Source of the DNA: Pseudoduganella umbonata
GTDB lineage: Bacteria > Pseudomonadota > Gammaproteobacteria > Burkholderiales > Burkholderiaceae_D
Assembly (NCBI RefSeq): GCF_014192225.1
Contig: NZ_JACHXS010000001.1
Coordinates: 770,440 to 834,439 of the forward strand
Direction of reading: 5' to 3'
DNA length: 64,000 nt
Shown here: piece after piece, positions 59,667 through 64,000 of the stretch
How the letters are laid out: each line of letters starts with the position of its first letter
How positions within the stretch are numbered: position 1 is the stretch's first letter
Translations under genes and position numbers: made by a program
Notes under the pieces: generated by a model
Told to the model about the DNA's origin: nothing
Seen by the model: the letters and a program-made list of their open reading frames with translations, nothing else
Databases searched by the model: none

Positions 59667-60713
59667 TCAGGTTGTTGTGTCCCTTCCTTGGCTTTCCGGG
59701 AATGTATTTGGCTTGTTCGTGCCAAACACGGCGGTCTGCAGTTCGTTGATGCGTTGTTCGAGCATTCTCGATTGGCCGAGGCTGGTCAGTTGCGCCTCGA
59801 GCCCCGCGTTCTGCTGCCGCAGCTGGCTACATGTCTCTTGTGCGGCGGTCAATAAGGTTTCGGCTTCTCGTGTACGAGCGCGAGCGTCGGCCGCTTGGCT
59901 TTCAAGTGTGGCAGCATGAGCTTCCATCGCCTGGAGTTGCTCGAGCTTACGCTCGAGACGCCGGCTGACTTCCTTTTCCAAGTAGATGGCTTGTTTATTT
60001 GCCGCCAGTTCGGCGGCAAGCGCAGCGGCCTCCTTATTCATCTGGGTCAGCTGCTCCTGCTTCACTGCCGCTGCCTGTTGGGCTTGTCGAAGCTCTGCCT
60101 GAACGGAATGCACTTGATGTTCGTGTCGCCGGGTTTCCTGTTCGCGCTGTTCTCTTGCGGCTGTGCGGAAGTGATCGAGCGCCTCTCGCGCATGCCGATG
60201 TTTCTCTTCCAGCGACGCCTGGTGCCGTTCAGCTACTGCCAACCGTTCTATAAGATCCTGAGTTCGCAGTTCCGCCGTATGCCTCGCAAGCTGCTCCTGT
60301 TGCAGCCGCTGCTGCACGTCTGCAAGCTGGCATTGTGCCGATTCCAGCTGCTGAGACATCGCCACAAGCTCGCGCCGGCTGTCGGCCAGGGAGGCAGTCA
60401 ATGCAGCAGCCTGCTGTTGATACTGCGTCCGTTCTGAGGAAAATTCCGTACGTACTGCTTTGACAGTGCTTTCTGCCTCGGCTTTTAGTTGTTCGGCAAG
60501 CTGGGCAACAAGCGCCTGAATCGCATCACTAACCGGTACCCCTGCCGTACTCTCTTCTGCCTCAAGTTCTCGCAGGTACTTATGAATCGTCGTCTTAGAT
60601 CCGGTATCGCCGAGCTCTGCTCTGACCGCATCGATCGATGGATGCCTGCCCTTGGCAATCAATGCATCGCGTGCTCGTTTGACATCCCATGCATATACAC
60701 CAGACCTCGCCAT
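59667..60713 (-). CDS. KfrA-type DNA-binding coiled-coil protein (TnpT-like)
   Basis: A 348-residue protein. The N-terminal 60 residues form a KfrA-type DNA-binding domain (VYAWDVKRARDALIAKG, ELGDTGSKTTIHKYLRELE). The rest (80-335) is a long, almost unbroken coiled coil rich in Gln, Glu, Ala and Arg. The ATG at 60713 follows GGGGG and fits the domain start. It is divergent from the SEC-C gene across 175 bp. In the Tn4651 branch of Tn3 transposons a protein of this build (TnpT) is divergent from a tyrosine recombinase (TnpS) and helps resolve cointegrates. That reading fits here, but KfrA-like plasmid proteins are the alternative. Confidence 0.82.
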   Translation of the reverse strand: MARSGVYAWDVKRARDALIAKGRHPSIDAVRAELGDTGSKTTIHKYLRELEAEESTAGVPVSDAIQALVAQLAEQLKAEAESTVKAVRTEFSSERTQYQQQAAALTASLADSRRELVAMSQQLESAQCQLADVQQRLQQEQLARHTAELRTQDLIERLAVAERHQASLEEKHRHAREALDHFRTAAREQREQETRRHEHQVHSVQAELRQAQQAAAVKQEQLTQMNKEAAALAAELAANKQAIYLEKEVSRRLERKLEQLQAMEAHAATLESQAADARARTREAETLLTAAQETCSQLRQQNAGLEAQLTSLGQSRMLEQRINELQTAVFGTNKPNTFPESQGRDTTT

Positions 60714-60888
60714 GACATACCCCCGATATAATTTCGTAGTGGTGTACATACTAGCGTAATACGTACAGTTTGAGGCCATGAAATTGGGTTTTTGGTGGTC
60801 AACACAGCACAGGATAACAACAGGTTATCCAATCTAAGGCCGGTTTTTCCCTCTATAATCGAGGTTGGCGTTACAGGAGCTAGCAACC
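60714..60888. promoter_or_regulatory. Divergent promoter / possible resolution site between the KfrA-like and SEC-C genes
   Basis: A 175-bp gap. An imperfect inverted repeat GTACATAC-N7-ATACGTAC lies at 60744-60766, close to the KfrA-like start. A perfect TATAAT for the plus strand is at 60854-60859, followed by AGGAG at 60875. AACAACAGGTTATCC near 60,817 is another partly palindromic word. If the TnpS/TnpT reading is right, the recombination site should be in this gap. Confidence 0.5.
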
Positions 60889-62472
60889 GTGGCTAAGATC
60901 GGCCGAAATGATCAATGTCCTTGTGGTTCAGGACGCAAATATAAGCGCTGCCATGGTTCATCCCAGGTCGCTGGCCAGGTCCTGCACCCAACCGCCGAGT
61001 TAATGCTTCAGCGTAAACTTGCAAGCGAACAGCAGAGGCGCAGTCAACAAGGGTTGGGTAAGCCCATCATTTCTGGATCACTCGGCGGGCGTCGCCTTGT
61101 CGCAGTCAGGAACCGACTGCTTCATGCAGAAGGATGGAGAACGTTCTCGGACTTCCTGTTCGACTACATCAAAATGGTGTTGGGGCCTAAATGGGGCACG
61201 GCAGAGCTGGCCAAGCCTATTGCTGAACGGCATCCCATCCTGGTCTGGTATCACTACGTGTGCGAAGTCCAGACGGCACATGCTGTCCCAGGACAGATCA
61301 TAGACCTGCCAATGACTGGTGCAGTCGAGGCGTACTTGATGCTCGCTTACGACCTCTACGCGTTGGACCACAATGCCGAACTCCAGGAAAAACTGGTCGC
61401 GCGCCTACGTCACCCTGACCAGTTTGCCGGGGCACGTTACGAGATTTTCGTTGCCGCCGCTCTCATCCGGGCGGGATTCGCGCTCGTATTCGAAAACGAA
61501 GATGACCGCCAGTCTACCCACTGTGAGTTCACGGCGACCAATACCGAAACTGGGCGTTGTTTCTCGGTCGAGGCGAAATGCCGGGTGTCAAATGGGAAAT
61601 TTAAGCTAGGGCGTCAGCTGTACCGGGCATTGAAGAAAGAAGCCAAGCATGAGCGGATGGTATTTATCGAGCTCAATATGCCAGATGCCATAAACGAGGA
61701 TGAGATGCTCGACGAGGTGAACCGTGCGGTGGCCGCGATACGTGCGTCCGAGGGCCGGCGCGTCGAGGGGGAAATGCTACCATCTGCATACGTATTGATC
61801 ACGAATAGTCCTGCGCACCACCACCCGACGACGCAGCAGGTCGGCTCCTTTGTTGTAGCCGAGGGCTTCCAAATTAGCGATTTCAAGCACGATACCGCGT
61901 TCCCGACTGTACGTGCTGCGCTGGACTCACGTGACCGACATCGGGAAGTATTGAGCATTATGGGCTCACTGCAGACCCATCGCCGGCCTCCGGATACATT
62001 CGACGGAGAAATTGCTGAGTACGCTTTCCGCCGGGCAGATTCTGCCAAGCGGCTGCTGATTGGCGGAAGGTATCCTATCGCGTGCGCCGACGGCGTCGAG
62101 CGCATGGCCACGCTTACCTGTACGACCGTGAGCGAAGATGAGTCAGTCGTCATCGGCGGCGTCTCCTTCGACGACGGTAGTGCAACCGTCTGCAACTTTC
62201 CGCTCTCGGCAGCTGAGTTGGATGCCTGGCGAAGACATCCAGACACGTTCTTTGGAACTGCCGATCGCCGGAAGGGAAATAGTGGTGTCCTAGATATTTA
62301 CGATTTCTTTTTCCATAGTTGCTGCCAAACGCCTCGTGAGCAGTTGCTTTCGCTACTCGCCGATGCATCAGACATCTCTGCATTGCGCTTGCTTTCGCAG
62401 CCTGAATTGGCCAGCGCATACGCAGAGCGGCTGACCAGTTCTGTGATCGCGAATCACGGTGCCCATGACTGA
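60889..62472 (+). CDS. SEC-C zinc-motif protein with a PD-(D/E)XK nuclease-like core
   Basis: A 527-residue protein. It starts (GTG at 60889, AGGAG upstream) directly with a SEC-C zinc motif, GRNDQCPCGSGRKYKRCHG, at the N-terminus. Around residues 190-245, GARYEIFVAAALIRAGF, CEFTATN and FSVEAKCRVSN fit the E...D/E...ExK pattern of PD-(D/E)XK nucleases. The C-terminal half is not recognised. It overlaps the recombinase gene by 8 bp, so the two are co-translated. A nuclease or DNA-binding role in the element or in defence is possible but unproven. Confidence 0.75.
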   Translation: MAKIGRNDQCPCGSGRKYKRCHGSSQVAGQVLHPTAELMLQRKLASEQQRRSQQGLGKPIISGSLGGRRLVAVRNRLLHAEGWRTFSDFLFDYIKMVLGPKWGTAELAKPIAERHPILVWYHYVCEVQTAHAVPGQIIDLPMTGAVEAYLMLAYDLYALDHNAELQEKLVARLRHPDQFAGARYEIFVAAALIRAGFALVFENEDDRQSTHCEFTATNTETGRCFSVEAKCRVSNGKFKLGRQLYRALKKEAKHERMVFIELNMPDAINEDEMLDEVNRAVAAIRASEGRRVEGEMLPSAYVLITNSPAHHHPTTQQVGSFVVAEGFQISDFKHDTAFPTVRAALDSRDRHREVLSIMGSLQTHRRPPDTFDGEIAEYAFRRADSAKRLLIGGRYPIACADGVERMATLTCTTVSEDESVVIGGVSFDDGSATVCNFPLSAAELDAWRRHPDTFFGTADRRKGNSGVLDIYDFFFHSCCQTPREQLLSLLADASDISALRLLSQPELASAYAERLTSSVIANHGAHD

Positions 62473-63406
62473 GCTCGACCTTTACCTTGCTGCGTCCACT
62501 AGGGATAACACACGCCAAAGCTATCAGGCCGCGCTGCGGCATTTCGAAGTCGAATGGGGTGGCCTACTTCCCGCCTCCTCCGATAGCGTCGCCCATTACC
62601 TTGCGCAGTATGGCGCGACGCTATCGATCAGCACATTACGCCAGCGCTTGGCGGCGCTCGCGGCGTGGCATCAGGAGCATGGCTTCGGGGATCCCACCAG
62701 GAATCCAATCGTGCGTAAGGTGCTTCGTGGTGTCCAAGCGATCCATCCAGCAGAACAGAAACGCGCTGCCCCGCTGCAGATCGAGCAATTGGCTCAGGTC
62801 GACAGCCGCCTGACATACCTGATCGAATGCACACGCGCCGCGGGTGATCGGGCTGCCGCGCTGCGCCACTTGCGTGACCGTGCCCTTTTTCTGCTGGGCT
62901 TCTGGCGTGGTTTCCGCAGCGACGAATTGAGCCGACTGCGTGTCGAGCACATCAGGGTGGTGCAAGGGGAAGGCATGGAATGCTACCTCCCGCGCACAAA
63001 AACCGATCGCTATCTGAAGGGGCAGACATTTCGCGTACCGCAGTTGTCGCGAATGTGCCCAGTGAGCGCCTATCTGGACTGGGTGCAAGCCGCAGACCTG
63101 CAGGACGGACCGGTTTTCCGGCGTGTCGATCGATGGGGCAATCTCGGTGATGACCCACTTAATGTGGACAGCCTTCTCCCCTTGCTCCGGCGTGTGCTGG
63201 CAACTAGTGAAATCGACGCCGCTGAACTGTACAGCACTCATTCGTTGCGGCGCGGATTTGCGAGCTGGGCTGCTGCAAACGGCTGGGATCTGAAAACGCT
63301 GATGGAACACGTAGGCTGGAAAAGTGCGCAGTCAGCTCTGCGCTACATTGAACTTGCAGATCCGTTCAATCAGCAACGTATCGAAAAATCCTTGAAGGAT
63401 CGATGA
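62465..63406 (+). CDS. Tyrosine recombinase (TnpS-like)
   Basis: A 313-residue tyrosine recombinase. Core-binding domain (about 1-90, DNTRQSYQAALRHFEVEWG), catalytic domain with Arg in GFWRGFRSDELSRL, Lys in RTKTDRYLKG, His/Arg in THSLRRGFASW, His in MEHVGWKSAQS and Tyr in LRYIELAD: complete. Length and the upstream divergent KfrA/TnpT-like gene resemble TnpS of Tn4651-type transposons. The start at 62465 overlaps the SEC-C gene; a GTG two codons earlier is possible. No Tn3-type transposase is in the window. Confidence 0.9.
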   Translation: MTELDLYLAASTRDNTRQSYQAALRHFEVEWGGLLPASSDSVAHYLAQYGATLSISTLRQRLAALAAWHQEHGFGDPTRNPIVRKVLRGVQAIHPAEQKRAAPLQIEQLAQVDSRLTYLIECTRAAGDRAAALRHLRDRALFLLGFWRGFRSDELSRLRVEHIRVVQGEGMECYLPRTKTDRYLKGQTFRVPQLSRMCPVSAYLDWVQAADLQDGPVFRRVDRWGNLGDDPLNVDSLLPLLRRVLATSEIDAAELYSTHSLRRGFASWAAANGWDLKTLMEHVGWKSAQSALRYIELADPFNQQRIEKSLKDR

Positions 63407-63766
63407 GGTACACGCTTCGTTCGCCGCCAAAATTCGAGTTGCTCTCGTCTGCAAGGGCATTCTTATGGAACGCAACGATCCGAGCGATATATTGGTCCAC
63501 ATGCAAAGGCGGCGACTGGGGAATATAGACCAAGTTCACTGACCCGTTCGATGGGTGGCCCATGGTAGTGTCTTCCAAAGATCGTACAAACTCGCCATAC
63601 CTGCTTCTCAATGCATCACCGCTGGGATAGATGCATTGAGCCAGAGTGAGCACGATCCCGGGGAGGGCGACAGTTCGTTAGGCGATACAGCCGAGAACTG
63701 CTGCGACCAGGCGTATTTGAGCACACCGTCCAGCACCTCTCCCCGACCACCAAAGGTCACAAACAT
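63366..63766 (-). pseudogene. Possible frameshifted gene of unknown family
   Basis: Two overlapping minus-strand frames make protein-like sequence when joined near the CCCCGGG run at about 63,657: MFVTFGGRGEVLDGVLKYAW and WSQQFSAVSPNELSPSPG from the first, then IVLTLAQCIYPSGDALRSRY and GSVNLVYIPQSPPLHVDQYI from the second. The end overlaps the recombinase 3' end on the other strand. I recognise no family, and the whole could be chance. Confidence 0.35.
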
Positions 63767-64000
63767 TGTGCGGACGCAGTAGCAGCAGACCAAAGGTCAC
63801 CGTCAAGTCTCCAAAATCGTCGGTTTAGCATAGCAGTCCACTGAATCTCGACTATAACTATCTGATTATAATAACTTTCTACACATCGACTGGATCAGCA
63901 CACAGTCGCTTTTGCACAAGTTTGGTGACTTTGCCGCCCATGGGGATACCGCACATCCAGCAACGTTGTACGTGAAGTGTATGGCTTCCTCCAGTGAGCT
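63767..64000. other. Window end without recognisable gene
   Basis: About 230 bp, partly AT-rich (63,835-63,890). Contains GGGATACCGCAC at 63943-63954, also present at the left end of the element. Confidence 0.4.

Overview
The window is a GC-rich betaproteobacterial chromosome segment that fits Oxalobacteraceae (Massilia/Duganella-like). The pointers are a paired cyanophycin synthetase locus with its dedicated ABC transporter and DUF1854 protein, a PEP-CTERM exosortase substrate, the dnaQ-rnhA-methyltransferase/gloB cluster, and DUF4124 and DUF2069 proteins. The genus is inferred from gene content only.

Layout. 1-3.7 kb: a cut-off integrase with LexA-like boxes, a DUF2784 membrane protein, a lipoprotein and a secreted AXE1-type esterase. 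3.8-11.6 kb: the cyanophycin locus (cphA and a shorter paralogue on the minus strand; ABC exporter and DUF1854 protein divergent). 11.6-18.7 kb: two single-pass proteins sharing a C-terminal four-cysteine signature around a YdeP-type molybdoenzyme and a PEP-CTERM protein, then an aldo/keto reductase and a divergent tyrosine recombinase. 19.1-28 kb: tRNA-Val(CAC), dnaQ, rnhA, methyltransferase, gloB, a DsbA-fold isomerase, aceB with a LysR regulator, a cold-shock gene, an Hpt protein and upp. 28.4-36 kb: c-di-GMP/HDOD signalling genes, aroC and a CBS protein. 36-48.6 kb: BrkB-like protein, wrbA-led operon, FAD oxidase, FtsX-type permease plus lipocalin-like protein, ABC exporter, threonine-aldolase-like enzyme and a DEAD-box helicase.

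From 48.6 kb the picture changes. The host thyA (GC-rich, same codon style as its neighbours) is intact for about 192 codons and then runs into unrelated sequence. About 200 bp later begins a complete, visibly AT-richer thyA. Downstream, on the minus strand, is a tightly packed four-gene module: two very large tyrosine-recombinase-like proteins with terminal cysteine clusters, a small coiled-coil protein and a standard-size tyrosine recombinase. It recalls Tn554 tnpA/tnpB/tnpC. I read this as an integrative element that inserts into thyA and brings its own replacement thyA. It has since collected a dead IS3-family copy, an IS110 remnant, and a KfrA/TnpT-like protein divergent from a SEC-C/PD-(D/E)XK-type protein and a TnpS-like recombinase. 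The right end and the missing 3' part of host thyA are not visible in the window.

A smaller recurring theme is short tandem repeats of 9-15 bp at or just beyond gene ends (near 20.0, 22.9, 25.7, 31.7 and 35.5 kb) and inside low-complexity coding termini (12.3, 21.3, 48.3 kb). No rRNA genes and no CRISPR array were seen.
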